This document shows positions 1 through 7,290 of a stretch of 23,124 nt of DNA, piece by piece. A model generated the notes under the pieces. It had not been told where the DNA came from, did no database searches, and saw only the letters and a list, made by a program, of their open reading frames with translations. Origin of the DNA: Lachnospira sp. UBA3212 (GTDB lineage: Bacteria; Bacillota; Clostridia; Lachnospirales; Lachnospiraceae); contig DEWK01000003.1 of NCBI GenBank assembly GCA_002363615.1, forward strand, positions 1-23,124. The letters run 5' to 3'. The position numbers and the translations under genes are program-made. Numbering within the stretch: position 1 is the first letter of the stretch; every line of letters begins with the position of its first letter.

Positions 1-72
1 TGGAAGTCAGTTTTCCAATTCAGCTATAAGGCTATGGTGCTTAGAACTCCTGGACTGGATTTCGACATTTGA
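1..72 (+). CDS. Possible C-terminal tail of an upstream gene (partial)
   Basis: Frame 1 is open from the window edge to a TGA at 70-72 and reads WKSVFQFSYKAMVLRTPG followed by LDFDI. The composition is protein-like and the stop lies just upstream of the first promoter. I do not recognise the family. A second frame starting at base 2 is also open for about 30 codons, so the assignment is uncertain. No start is visible because the window begins inside it. Confidence 0.3.
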   Translation, partial: WKSVFQFSYKAMVLRTPGLDFDI

Positions 73-90
73 ACGGAAAAATATAAATAT

Positions 91-107
91 TTAAAGTAAA
101 ACTTTAA
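91..107. promoter_or_regulatory. Operator palindrome, copy 1 (upstream of -35)
   Basis: TTAAAGT-aaa-ACTTTAA is a perfect inverted repeat with 7-bp arms at 91-97 and 101-107. It ends 6 bp before the -35 box. An identical pair of arms with a different 3-bp spacer lies at 154-170, so the arms and not the spacer are conserved, as expected of a dimeric repressor site. The small HTH protein at 676-882 is the obvious candidate binder (inference). Confidence 0.65.
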
Positions 108-113
108 AAACTG

Positions 114-142
114 TTGACATACACAATTTCGTGTGCTATATT
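114..142 (+). promoter_or_regulatory. Promoter of the DUF2975/HTH unit
   Basis: TTGACA at 114-119, a 17-bp spacer and TATATT at 137-142 with an extended -10 TG at 134-135. This is a near-consensus vegetative promoter, expected to start transcription around 149. It lies exactly between the two palindromes, so binding of a repressor to either or both would block polymerase. Confidence 0.8.
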
Positions 143-153
143 CAGTTGTAGAA

Positions 154-170
154 TTAAAGTGTTACTTTAA
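154..170. promoter_or_regulatory. Operator palindrome, copy 2 (at the transcription start)
   Basis: TTAAAGT-gtt-ACTTTAA, arms 154-160 and 164-170, identical to copy 1. The centre-to-centre distance between copies is 63 bp, almost exactly six turns of B-DNA, placing both sites on the same face of the helix. It falls at about +5 to +21 relative to the predicted start. Confidence 0.65.
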
Positions 171-205
171 ATAATTTAACTCTTGAGTGAAAGGATGGAT
201 TTGAC

Positions 206-664
206 ATGAAATCAAAAATGGATTCTTTGAAGAAAAGAACAAAATCAGATATGATAATTTCCTTTTTCGTTGCAGCGTTTATGGGAGTGGTAGCCTTCTC
301 GCAGGTTAAAAGCTATTTTATGGGAGGAAAGGATATACTAAATCTGTATAATGGAATGTATGGTGTAATCCTTTGTGGTGTATGTATCATTCTTGGATTA
401 ATCCTTCGAGAAGTTCAGTTAAATGGAAAACCGTTCACGAAGAAAATAACTAAGATGCTAAGGATTATTGCTATGATCGTGATGATTGGAGGTTTTGTGC
501 CTGCAGTAGTTTCACCCTTTGTAAACAGTGATGGTACGACAGTTTCATTTCACTTTGATGTAATCAATTTTGCCTTTTCGGCACTTGGAGTTATGATAGG
601 CATTATTTCTGAAATGTTCGTATATGGCTACGAATTGCAGGATGATAATGATTCAATAGCATGA
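206..664 (+). CDS. DUF2975 family membrane protein
   Basis: A 152-residue integral membrane protein with four predicted helices at about residues 14-34, 52-68, 86-107 and 118-140. Between helices 2 and 3 it has the segment REVQLNGKPFTKK, which resembles the (E)G-x-PF-T segment characteristic of DUF2975 proteins. The biochemical role of DUF2975 is unknown. In Firmicutes these proteins are very often encoded immediately upstream of a small Cro/CI-type HTH gene, and that is the arrangement here: the stop at 662-664 lies only 11 bp before the chosen HTH start. An AAAGGA-type ribosome binding site at 190-195 serves ATG 206; ATG 218 is an alternative start. The pair is probably a small regulatory module in which the membrane protein modulates or responds to the regulator (inference). 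Confidence 0.8.
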   Translation: MKSKMDSLKKRTKSDMIISFFVAAFMGVVAFSQVKSYFMGGKDILNLYNGMYGVILCGVCIILGLILREVQLNGKPFTKKITKMLRIIAMIVMIGGFVPAVVSPFVNSDGTTVSFHFDVINFAFSALGVMIGIISEMFVYGYELQDDNDSIA

Positions 665-675
665 GGTGTATAAGT

Positions 676-882
676 ATGGCGATAATAGTTAGGCTTGACC
701 GGGTGATGGCTGACAGAAAGATGTCTCTGAATGACCTTGCAGAAAAGGTTGGAATGACTAATGTCAATCTGTCAAATTTAAAGACCGGCAAAATGAAAGG
801 CGTTCGTTTTGAAACGATGGAAGCCATTTGTAAAGCATTGGAATGTCAGCCGGGAGACTTATTTGAGTATGTGGAAGATTAA
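676..882 (+). CDS. Small Cro/CI-type HTH transcriptional regulator (YozG-like)
   Basis: A 68-residue DNA-binding protein made almost entirely of one helix-turn-helix domain. The segment MSLNDLAEKVGMTNVNLSNL (residues 16-35) forms the HTH, and the CKALECQPGDLFEY end is typical of the short XRE/HTH_26 group. I chose ATG 676 because GAGGTG at 663-668 sits 7 bp upstream. The in-frame ATG at 661 overlaps the preceding stop and has no ribosome binding site. It is co-transcribed and probably translationally coupled with the DUF2975 gene. Family knowledge suggests a repressor. The duplicated TTAAAGT palindromes around the promoter at 114-142 are its likely autoregulatory targets (inference). There is no effector domain, so any signal would have to come from a partner. 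Confidence 0.85.
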   Translation: MAIIVRLDRVMADRKMSLNDLAEKVGMTNVNLSNLKTGKMKGVRFETMEAICKALECQPGDLFEYVED

Positions 883-935
883 AATTTGACGAACAACATA
901 CTTAGACAAAGCGATTATATGTGTATGTAACAGGG

Positions 936-964
936 AGGCAGTCAGAAAAAAGGCTGCCTTTTTT
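936..964 (+). terminator. Rho-independent terminator of the DUF2975/HTH unit
   Basis: AGGCAG (936-941) pairs with CTGCCT (954-959) across a 12-base A-rich loop and is followed by a T run at 959-964. It lies about 55 bp after the HTH stop. Confidence 0.85.
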
Positions 965-1200
965 GTAGACAGAAACGGAGATTGATGGTAAAAAAGAAAT
1001 ACTTACGGAACAGTCAAGTCTATGTCAAAGTTTTATCTGCTCATGGGGCTTGGATTTGTAATATGCAAAATGGTAGGTATCATAATGCTTATAATAGCGC
1101 ATTTTGGGTAGTACGGTTGCCGATAGTGAAAACAGGTATCCCACATTTGTGCTTCCCAAGGAAATTTTTTGTGGTAACGTATAATCGAAGAAAATGTAAA

Positions 1201-1239
1201 GGGCAGACCGAGGAAAAAACCCCGGTCTTTTTTATGCCC
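1201..1239 (+). terminator. Orphan Rho-independent terminator
   Basis: AGACCG (1205-1210) pairs with CGGTCT (1223-1228) and is followed by six T at 1228-1233. An outer GGGC/GCCC pair encloses it (1201-1204 with 1236-1239). No convincing gene ends just upstream, so it may mark the end of a small RNA or of a decayed gene. Confidence 0.7.
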
Positions 1240-1407
1240 CGGATAACAGCGATGCAATATCAAGTAGCAATACCACGCTGGAACAGATCATAAATAAAAT
1301 CGGTGGCTTGGAAACAGGATATCGGTATTACAGGAATTATTTTATTTGGGAGATGTTTGATATTTTTGTGCATATATTATATAATAATAGTAAATTTCTG
1401 AAAGGTT

Positions 1408-1437
1408 TTGGGCATGGTGTTGAATTTTGGCTATAAT
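1408..1437 (+). promoter_or_regulatory. Possible promoter of the surface protein gene
   Basis: TATAAT at 1432-1437 is a perfect -10. The best -35 is weak (TTGGGC, 1408-1413, 18-bp spacer). It would give a leader of about 135 nt before ATG 1578. Confidence 0.4.
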
Positions 1438-1577
1438 ATGTCGATATATCATATATGGTAATTGTTATAGGGAAATGATAATACTACTGTCCGGAAAAAG
1501 GAATGATGTAACTTAAATAACAATGTAACAAGCTGACAAGTAAAAACGATTCAAAGAAAAAAGGAGAGTGACGAGTT

Positions 1578-4500
1578 ATGAATCAGAAAAAGAAACTTGG
1601 TAGAAAGGTAATAAGTTATGTGCTGGCACTCGTGATGGTGTTCAGTACATTCACCGGAATCGTGCCGGGGACAAGCCTGACGGCGAAGGCGGAGTCAGTT
1701 CAGACTTATAAAATTAACATTAAGGACGTGAACTACAATGATGATAGAACGTATAAATCGGATACAAAGCTTCCGCTGACAATAACAGGCAGCGATGCGC
1801 GGAGATTTCATGGTTATAGCGGTGTATGCTATAAAATAGTAAAAACAAGCGGCGATAATGTCAGCATTGACGGAACCTCATTTGTGGTCAATGGGGAGGG
1901 GACTTCAGTGATTAAGGTATATTCGGCAGAAGGTAAGTATGTCTCTTTTTCGATTACGGTGACCAAAAACATCACTGCTACTGCTACAGGCTATACCGGC
2001 ACATTTGATAATGATGAACATGGCGTATCTGTGGATGTAAAGGTTCCATCGAGTGGTTATACAATAAAATATGGAACACAAAGTGGAACATATGACCTTG
2101 AGGAGAGCCCGAAATATGAGAATGCCGGTAATTATACGGTCTATTATCAGGTCACAGCGGATGGCTATAATACTCTGACCGGATCGGTGCTAGTTTCTAT
2201 TGCAAAGGCTACTCCGACAATAAATACCCAACCGGTTGCATCAGCCATTTATTATGGACAGTCATTGGCTGATAGTAGTTTAAGTAATGGAACGGCCAGC
2301 GTTCCGGGCACATTTGCATGGAAGGATAATACAATCCAGCCTGATGTGACTGACAGTGACCAAACGGAGTATGAGGTTGTATTTACACCAGAAGATACAG
2401 CAAATTATAATACGGTAAGTTGTAATGTGAAACTTACGGTAAATAAAGCCGATCCGGATGTGACAGACCCGACAGGACTTACAGCGACCTATGGACAGAT
2501 ACTTGAAGATGTCACACTTCCTGAGGTTACGGATGGAACATGGAGTTTTGACGATCCTCAAACAAGTGTTGGCAATGTTGGAACCAATGAATTTGCAGCA
2601 ACATATACACCGACAGATACTACCCGCTATAATATAAAACATACAAATCTTTCGGTGACGGTAGGTGAGGTTGACAAGACTGCGCTTGATAATGCAATTT
2701 CGTTGGCTGAAACATACTATAATCAGATTAAAGATAATACCGATTATACGGATATAGTAAATTCATTAAATAGTGCAATTGATGCTGCAAAAGCAGTTAA
2801 GAATAATCCTAATGTGACATCAGAGACGGTTGCAGAAGCCGTTACAACGATGAACACAGCTGTTGATAATACAAAAGCTGCGGAGGCAGTTATAGCTAAA
2901 ATCATTAATCTTCCGGTTGCAGAGGATGTAAAGCATACAGATGTTGATGCAATCCATGAGGCAAGAGCGGCGTATGATAAGTTAACCGATAGTCAGAAGG
3001 GGATGATCAATGAAACGATAACCCAAAAACTGAAAGATTGTGAAGAGGCACTGATCAACAAAATTGCTACAGTGATTGAGAATATAGAAAAAGTCACAAG
3101 AGATAACAAAGATGATGTAAGGACTTTATTAGATTCCTATGATAAACTGTATGATACAGAGAAAGATGCTGTTGACAAAAAGCTAGGAAGAGCAGGAACA
3201 AAAAAGATTTCTGATCTTGAAGAAGTTCTTGAGGTTACAGAGAAGATCGAGAATCTGGCTGATCCGGATAATATTGATTTAACCGATGAAAAAGCAATAA
3301 CACTTGCAAGAACAGCTTATGAACTTCTTTCAGATTCTCAGAAAGCATTGGTATCTGATGAGATACTGTCTAAACTTACAGCGGCAGAGGAGAAGTTTGC
3401 GTCAGTGAAGGCTCAGGATTCTCTCGCGACAGCAAAGACTTCCGCAACAGAGAGACTGGAAGACTATGCAGCGGCAAAGGCAAAATCAGATGCAACAGAA
3501 GCTGAGAAGAAAGCATATGATGATGTAGTTGCAGCAGAAAAGGAAAAGATTAATGCAGCAACAGATAAAGAAGCAGTAGCAGATGCGCTTACCAAAGCAA
3601 AGGCAGCAGTAGACGAAGCACTTGCAAAGATCGATAATGACAGAGCTACAGCGGCAGCAGCTGAAAAAGCAATGGCAGAAGCAGATAAAGCAGTAGCAGA
3701 TGCAAAAACATCAGCAGAAACCGCTAATACGGCAGCAAATGAAGCAGTTTCAAATGAATATGTATCAGCGAGTGACAAGCAAGCAATCGCAGATGCAAAA
3801 GAAGCAGTAGATTTGGCGGTTAAGGAAGCGAATGAGCTTTCTGAAACTGCGACCGCAGTTGAGAAGAATGAAGCAGCAAAAGAAATCGAAGATGCAGTTG
3901 AGGCATTAAATGAAGCGGTAGATAAAGCAAACATTAATTCTGCAGTAGCAAAAGCAGAAGCAGAGAAGCTTGCAGCAGCAAAGACTTACGCAACAGAGAG
4001 ACTGGAAGACTATGCAGCGGCAAAGGCAAAATCAGATGCAACAGAAGCTGAGAAGGAAGCATATGATGATGTAGTTGCAACAGAAAAGGAAAAGATTAAT
4101 GCAGCAACAGATAAAGAAGCAGTAGCAGATGCGCTTACCGAAGCAAAGGCAGCAGTAGACGAAGCACTTGCAAAGATCGATAATGACAGAGCTACAGCGG
4201 CAGCAGCTGAAAAAGCAATGGCAGAAGCAGATAAAGCAGTAGCAGATGCAAAAACATCAGCAGAAACCGCTAATACTGCAGCAAATGAAGCAGTTTCAAA
4301 TGAATATGTATCAGCGAGTGACAAGCAAGCAATCGCAGATGCAAAAGAAGCAGTAGATTTGGCGGTTAAGGGAGCGAATGAGCTTTCTGAAACTGCGACT
4401 GCAGTTGAGAAGAATGAAGCAGCAAAAGCAATCGAAGATGCGGTTGAGGCATTAAATGAAGCGGTAGATAAAGCAAACATTAATTCCGCAGCAGCAAAAG

Positions 4501-5408
4501 CAGAAGCAGAGAAGCTTGCAGCAGCAAAGAATAACGCAAAAGATCGTCTGGAAGATGTATATGATTCAAAAAACAAATCAGACTATCGTGAAGCTCAACA
4601 GAAGGAACTTGAGGCAGCAAAGAAAGCCGGTGATAAAGCAATTGATGCGGCCATGACCTCTGATGATGCGATCAAGGAACTTGAAGCGGCTAAGGTAGCA
4701 CTCAATGCAGTAAAGACCAATGATCAGCTGACCAGAGAAGAAAAGGCGGCGGCAGATGCGGCAGCTGCCAAAGCAGCCGCAGAGAAGCTTGCAGAGTCTA
4801 AGGCAAAGGAGGCAAATGCCGTTTCTCTTAGTGCTAAACTTAAAGTAAGTCAGACCGGAAAGAAACTCGATATTTCATGGGGGGCAGTAAAAGATGCTGA
4901 GGAGTATGGAGTGTTTGTACAGTATATCGGAAAATCATTTCCGGAGACGGCAACGGTTACAGTAAAGAGTGGAAAAACGAAAGTAAGTATTAAGAAGTTT
5001 AATGAAAAAGCACTTAATCTTAAGAAGAGTTATAAAATTTATGTAGTAGCTTACAGGACTGTTAATGGAAAGAAGACAGTAGTTGGAAAATCTATAATAG
5101 CAAACGTTGCCGGCAAACAGAATACTAAGTATTCTAATCCTGAGAAACTCACAATAAAGAGTGCTAAATCTGTAACACTTAATATAGGTAAGGCTTCTAA
5201 GATAAAAGCAAAGGTGACACTCAGCAATAAGAACAAGAAACACTTACCAAAGAAATATGGTGCGAAGATTAGATACAAATCATCGGATACAAGCATTGCG
5301 ACAGTAAGTGAGAGTGGCAAGATTAAGGGTATTAAGAAAGGTACATGTACTATTTATGTATATTCAATCAATGGGCTTATGAAGAAAGTTAAAATAACAG
5401 TCAAGTGA
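1578..5408 (+). CDS. Large secreted surface protein with Ig-like, helical repeat and BIG2-type domains
   Basis: A 1276-residue exported protein. It has a Sec signal peptide (Lys-rich start, hydrophobic core at about 11-30, cleavage after AKA near residue 38) and an Ig-like region up to about 135. MBG-like beta modules (about 135-365) follow, with recurring YNT or YN-x-x motifs. Next are FIVAR-like and coiled helical segments (about 365-617) and two near-identical 182-residue Ala/Glu/Lys-rich helical repeats (about 618-981). A degenerate third partial unit, a fibronectin-III-like domain (about 1080-1180) and a C-terminal BIG2-like domain with SSDTSIATVSESGKIKGIKKG complete it. There is no LPXTG sorting signal, so anchoring is unclear; the basic C-terminal domains may bind cell-wall polymers. 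AAGGAG at 1561-1566 supports ATG 1578. It is monocistronic, with a terminator 35 bp downstream. The architecture suggests a stalk-like adhesin or structural surface protein (inference); no enzyme domain is visible. Confidence 0.85.
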   Translation: MNQKKKLGRKVISYVLALVMVFSTFTGIVPGTSLTAKAESVQTYKINIKDVNYNDDRTYKSDTKLPLTITGSDARRFHGYSGVCYKIVKTSGDNVSIDGTSFVVNGEGTSVIKVYSAEGKYVSFSITVTKNITATATGYTGTFDNDEHGVSVDVKVPSSGYTIKYGTQSGTYDLEESPKYENAGNYTVYYQVTADGYNTLTGSVLVSIAKATPTINTQPVASAIYYGQSLADSSLSNGTASVPGTFAWKDNTIQPDVTDSDQTEYEVVFTPEDTANYNTVSCNVKLTVNKADPDVTDPTGLTATYGQILEDVTLPEVTDGTWSFDDPQTSVGNVGTNEFAATYTPTDTTRYNIKHTNLSVTVGEVDKTALDNAISLAETYYNQIKDNTDYTDIVNSLNSAIDAAKAVKNNPNVTSETVAEAVTTMNTAVDNTKAAEAVIAKIINLPVAEDVKHTDVDAIHEARAAYDKLTDSQKGMINETITQKLKDCEEALINKIATVIENIEKVTRDNKDDVRTLLDSYDKLYDTEKDAVDKKLGRAGTKKISDLEEVLEVTEKIENLADPDNIDLTDEKAITLARTAYELLSDSQKALVSDEILSKLTAAEEKFASVKAQDSLATAKTSATERLEDYAAAKAKSDATEAEKKAYDDVVAAEKEKINAATDKEAVADALTKAKAAVDEALAKIDNDRATAAAAEKAMAEADKAVADAKTSAETANTAANEAVSNEYVSASDKQAIADAKEAVDLAVKEANELSETATAVEKNEAAKEIEDAVEALNEAVDKANINSAVAKAEAEKLAAAKTYATERLEDYAAAKAKSDATEAEKEAYDDVVATEKEKINAATDKEAVADALTEAKAAVDEALAKIDNDRATAAAAEKAMAEADKAVADAKTSAETANTAANEAVSNEYVSASDKQAIADAKEAVDLAVKGANELSETATAVEKNEAAKAIEDAVEALNEAVDKANINSAAAKAEAEKLAAAKNNAKDRLEDVYDSKNKSDYREAQQKELEAAKKAGDKAIDAAMTSDDAIKELEAAKVALNAVKTNDQLTREEKAAADAAAAKAAAEKLAESKAKEANAVSLSAKLKVSQTGKKLDISWGAVKDAEEYGVFVQYIGKSFPETATVTVKSGKTKVSIKKFNEKALNLKKSYKIYVVAYRTVNGKKTVVGKSIIANVAGKQNTKYSNPEKLTIKSAKSVTLNIGKASKIKAKVTLSNKNKKHLPKKYGAKIRYKSSDTSIATVSESGKIKGIKKGTCTIYVYSINGLMKKVKITVK
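3430..4521 (+). repeat. Two tandem 546-bp direct repeats inside the surface protein gene
   Basis: Copy 1 is about 3430-3975 and copy 2 about 3976-4521, offset exactly 546 bp (182 codons). By eye I count about ten or eleven substitutions over some 530 bp, about 98% identity. Some are synonymous (ACG/ACT, ACC/ACT, GCA/GCG, TCT/TCC). Both copies keep the frame. After copy 2 the similarity decays into a diverged partial third unit. The near-identity at silent sites points to a recent duplication or gene conversion. Confidence 0.9.
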
Positions 5409-5442
5409 TAACAAATCTTTTTTATAAGATTTTCACTTTAAG

Positions 5443-5486
5443 GATTCGCCGGTGTCCGAAAGGATGCCGGCGAATCTGCTGTTTTT
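5443..5486 (+). terminator. Terminator of the surface protein gene
   Basis: GATTCGCCGG (5443-5452) pairs perfectly with CCGGCGAATC (5467-5476) over a 14-base loop. A T run follows at 5482-5486. Confidence 0.85.
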
Positions 5487-5541
5487 CGGGGATTTCTCCA
5501 TTTAAAAATGTATAAAATAATGGCTATTATCACTAAAAAAA

Positions 5542-5550
5542 TGATACAAT
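5542..5550 (+). promoter_or_regulatory. Extended -10 promoter element
   Basis: TGATACAAT: TG at 5542-5543 and TACAAT at 5545-5550. No good -35 is seen. It lies just upstream of the ribosome binding site of the gene at 5572, giving a very short leader. Confidence 0.4.
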
Positions 5551-5571
5551 AAAGGTGGGAGGAATAAAAGG

Positions 5572-6021
5572 ATGAAGTTAAAGCGGATATTTCTTAATAT
5601 TGGATTGTTGCTTTTGTTTGTAACGGCATTTGATGCCGGTCTTATATGCTCAGGGTTATCGGTGAGATACACGGGTTCTCCGTCGTTTACGGATGGTTCC
5701 TTGAGTGAGATTTTGATTTTGGGAGTTATTTCAATTGTTATCACTACAATCTGTTCGAGAGCGTTCAAAGGATACAAAACGGAATTTTTAATTCCATATA
5801 AACAGAGCGTCACCATTACAGTTATTGTTCAAGTTCTAACCGTGGTTTTTTCTTTTATATGGCTGTTTCATTCCAACAGCATTGATAGGAATGGGGACAT
5901 GATGCCGGGACTTAGTTCTTTAGGAGATTATGTTTCTCTTTGGTTTATTTGGATCCTTGTTTTGGTGGCTCTAACTATTTTATGGATTGTTACTGCGATA
6001 AAGCACAGAAATAGGGTATGA
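5572..6021 (+). CDS. Four-helix membrane protein of unknown function
   Basis: A 149-residue protein with four predicted transmembrane helices at about residues 7-29, 44-62, 80-99 and 122-142, short polar loops and a basic C-terminus (KHRNRV). I do not recognise the family and see no catalytic motif or cysteine cluster. ATG 5572 has a GGGAGG ribosome binding site about 9 bp upstream. The gene lies between two terminators (5443-5486 and 6050-6090) and so is probably monocistronic. Its neighbours give no clear clue to function: a surface protein upstream and an unrelated glycosyltransferase unit downstream. Confidence 0.7.
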   Translation: MKLKRIFLNIGLLLLFVTAFDAGLICSGLSVRYTGSPSFTDGSLSEILILGVISIVITTICSRAFKGYKTEFLIPYKQSVTITVIVQVLTVVFSFIWLFHSNSIDRNGDMMPGLSSLGDYVSLWFIWILVLVALTILWIVTAIKHRNRV

Positions 6022-6049
6022 CAAATCGGATCATCGCACAAATTCTAGA

Positions 6050-6090
6050 TGGTCGGTGGAGATTGATTTTTCTGCCGGCCATTATTTTTT
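6050..6090 (+). terminator. Terminator after the four-helix membrane protein
   Basis: TGGTCGG (6050-6056) pairs with CCGGCCA (6075-6081), including one G-T wobble, and is followed by six T at 6085-6090. It is 29 bp after the stop. Confidence 0.75.
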
Positions 6091-6182
6091 GGACACTTTT
6101 TATGCTGTCCCTTTCGTTTTCCACTAATATGTGGTAGAATTACCCTTGGTTAATTCTGTCAAATTGGGGTGGAGGATATTAA

Positions 6183-7247
6183 ATGATACCGATAATTATA
6201 CCAGCTTATGAACCAGATATAAGAATGCTGGGATTACTAGAAAAACTAAAGGAAAGTAAGTTAGGTCCGATTGTGATCGTTAACGATGGTAGTGGTAGTG
6301 ATTATGATGAGATTTTTGCCAAAGCGGATAAATTAATATCCGGTAATGGCATTATATTACGTCATGAAAGCAATTGTGGAAAGGGAAGGGCTCTTAAAAC
6401 AGCGTTTGCCTATGTTTTGCAAGAGTATCCGGAGGCTGTCGGCCTTGTTACTGCGGATTCAGACGGTCAACATTCACCGGAATGTATATGTGCTGTTAAG
6501 GAGTCATTGTTGGAACATAGGGATTCATTGATCCTTGGAGTAAGATCCTTTGATTCGGAAGAGATTCCTTGGAAAAGTTCCTTTGGTAATAAGCTTACTA
6601 TGAAGGTGCTAGGTTATGCTTCCGGGCTGCATGTAAGTGATACACAGACTGGTCTTAGGGGTATACCAATTCATTTTGTTAAAGAACTTTTGGATGTACA
6701 GGGAGAAAGATTCGAGTTTGAGATGAATATGTTATTAGAGTCTGTCGGCCGATATCCAATCGAAGAGGTGAAGATACAGACAATATATGATTCGAAAGAA
6801 AATCATCAGACCCATTTTAATCCCGTGGTGGATTCTTGGAAAATTTATAAGATTTTATTAATTAAATTTATTAAATATATTTTTGCTTCCGTATCATCAT
6901 GTTTGATCGATATTGGTTTGTTTGCCTTATTATGTCATTTTTTAAGAGGGAAAGAACACTATATTATTATATGTACCGTTATCGCTAGAGTGGTTTCAGC
7001 AACATATAATTATAGTATTAATTATAAAATTGTTTTCAAGAGTAAATCGAATGTTTACAAGGCTGCTTTAAAGTATTTTATACTTGCTATTATACAAATG
7101 ACGCTTAGTGCGTCTTTCGTATCCTTATGTTGTCTTGTCATTCATTTGACTCCGGAATGGCTTGTCAAGGTTGTAATTGATACAATACTGTTTTTTGTCA
7201 GTTATTATATTCAACAGCAATTTGTATTTAAGGATAAAAGGGTATAA
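6183..7247 (+). CDS. GT2 glycosyltransferase fused to a GtrA-like membrane domain
   Basis: A 354-residue two-domain protein. Residues 1-220 are a family-2, dolichol-phosphate-mannose-synthase-like glycosyltransferase: N-terminal PIIIPAYEP, NDGS at 34-37, the metal/nucleotide-binding ADSDGQH at 91-97 and the acceptor-side SDTQTGLRG at 152-160. Residues 226-354 hold four hydrophobic segments with the GtrA signature (RVVSATYNYSINYKIVFK, 269-286, and a final QQQFVFK). Such proteins typically transfer a sugar from a nucleotide donor to undecaprenyl phosphate on the cytoplasmic face, and GtrA-type domains are linked to movement of the lipid-linked sugar across the membrane. GGAGG at 6171-6175 supports ATG 6183. 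The gene at 7291 follows after 43 bp and probably uses the lipid-linked sugar made here (inference). The donor sugar cannot be read from sequence. Confidence 0.88.
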   Translation: MIPIIIPAYEPDIRMLGLLEKLKESKLGPIVIVNDGSGSDYDEIFAKADKLISGNGIILRHESNCGKGRALKTAFAYVLQEYPEAVGLVTADSDGQHSPECICAVKESLLEHRDSLILGVRSFDSEEIPWKSSFGNKLTMKVLGYASGLHVSDTQTGLRGIPIHFVKELLDVQGERFEFEMNMLLESVGRYPIEEVKIQTIYDSKENHQTHFNPVVDSWKIYKILLIKFIKYIFASVSSCLIDIGLFALLCHFLRGKEHYIIICTVIARVVSATYNYSINYKIVFKSKSNVYKAALKYFILAIIQMTLSASFVSLCCLVIHLTPEWLVKVVIDTILFFVSYYIQQQFVFKDKRV

Positions 7248-7290
7248 TGCAGTCCGTAAAATATAATATTTTGATGATGAGGGAAAGTTT

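Larger units (their letters stand above)
965..1577. other. Long intergenic region, no convincing gene
   Basis: About 610 bp between the first terminator and the large surface-protein gene. A 103-codon frame at 982-1293 runs straight through the terminator at 1205-1233, lacks a ribosome binding site and has an unusual composition, so I do not call it. In another frame 1200-1436 stays open for 78 codons without a start codon and contains a protein-like stretch (SSSNTTLEQIINKIGGLE). It may be a decayed gene fragment or chance. The last 140 bp are a plausible leader for the gene at 1578. Confidence 0.5.

Noticed and set aside
982..1293. 103-codon plus frame and 76-codon minus frame
   Set aside because: The plus frame runs through a strong terminator hairpin and T run, has no ribosome binding site and odd composition. 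The minus frame is its shadow.
1438..1577. Possible riboswitch in the leader of the surface protein gene
   Set aside because: Only A+T-rich sequence with small self-complementary tracts; no stable helices or known aptamer motif seen.
3430..4521. Repeat array considered as CRISPR or mobile element
   Set aside because: The units are 546 bp, coding, in frame and without spacers or terminal inverted repeats.
3464..4576. Two long antisense frames (3464-3934 and 4010-4576) encoding Ala/Ser-rich sequence
   Set aside because: They mirror the two copies of the Ala/Glu-rich repeat of the plus-strand gene; codon bias of GCA-rich repeats keeps the opposite frame open. No ribosome binding site or sensible protein.
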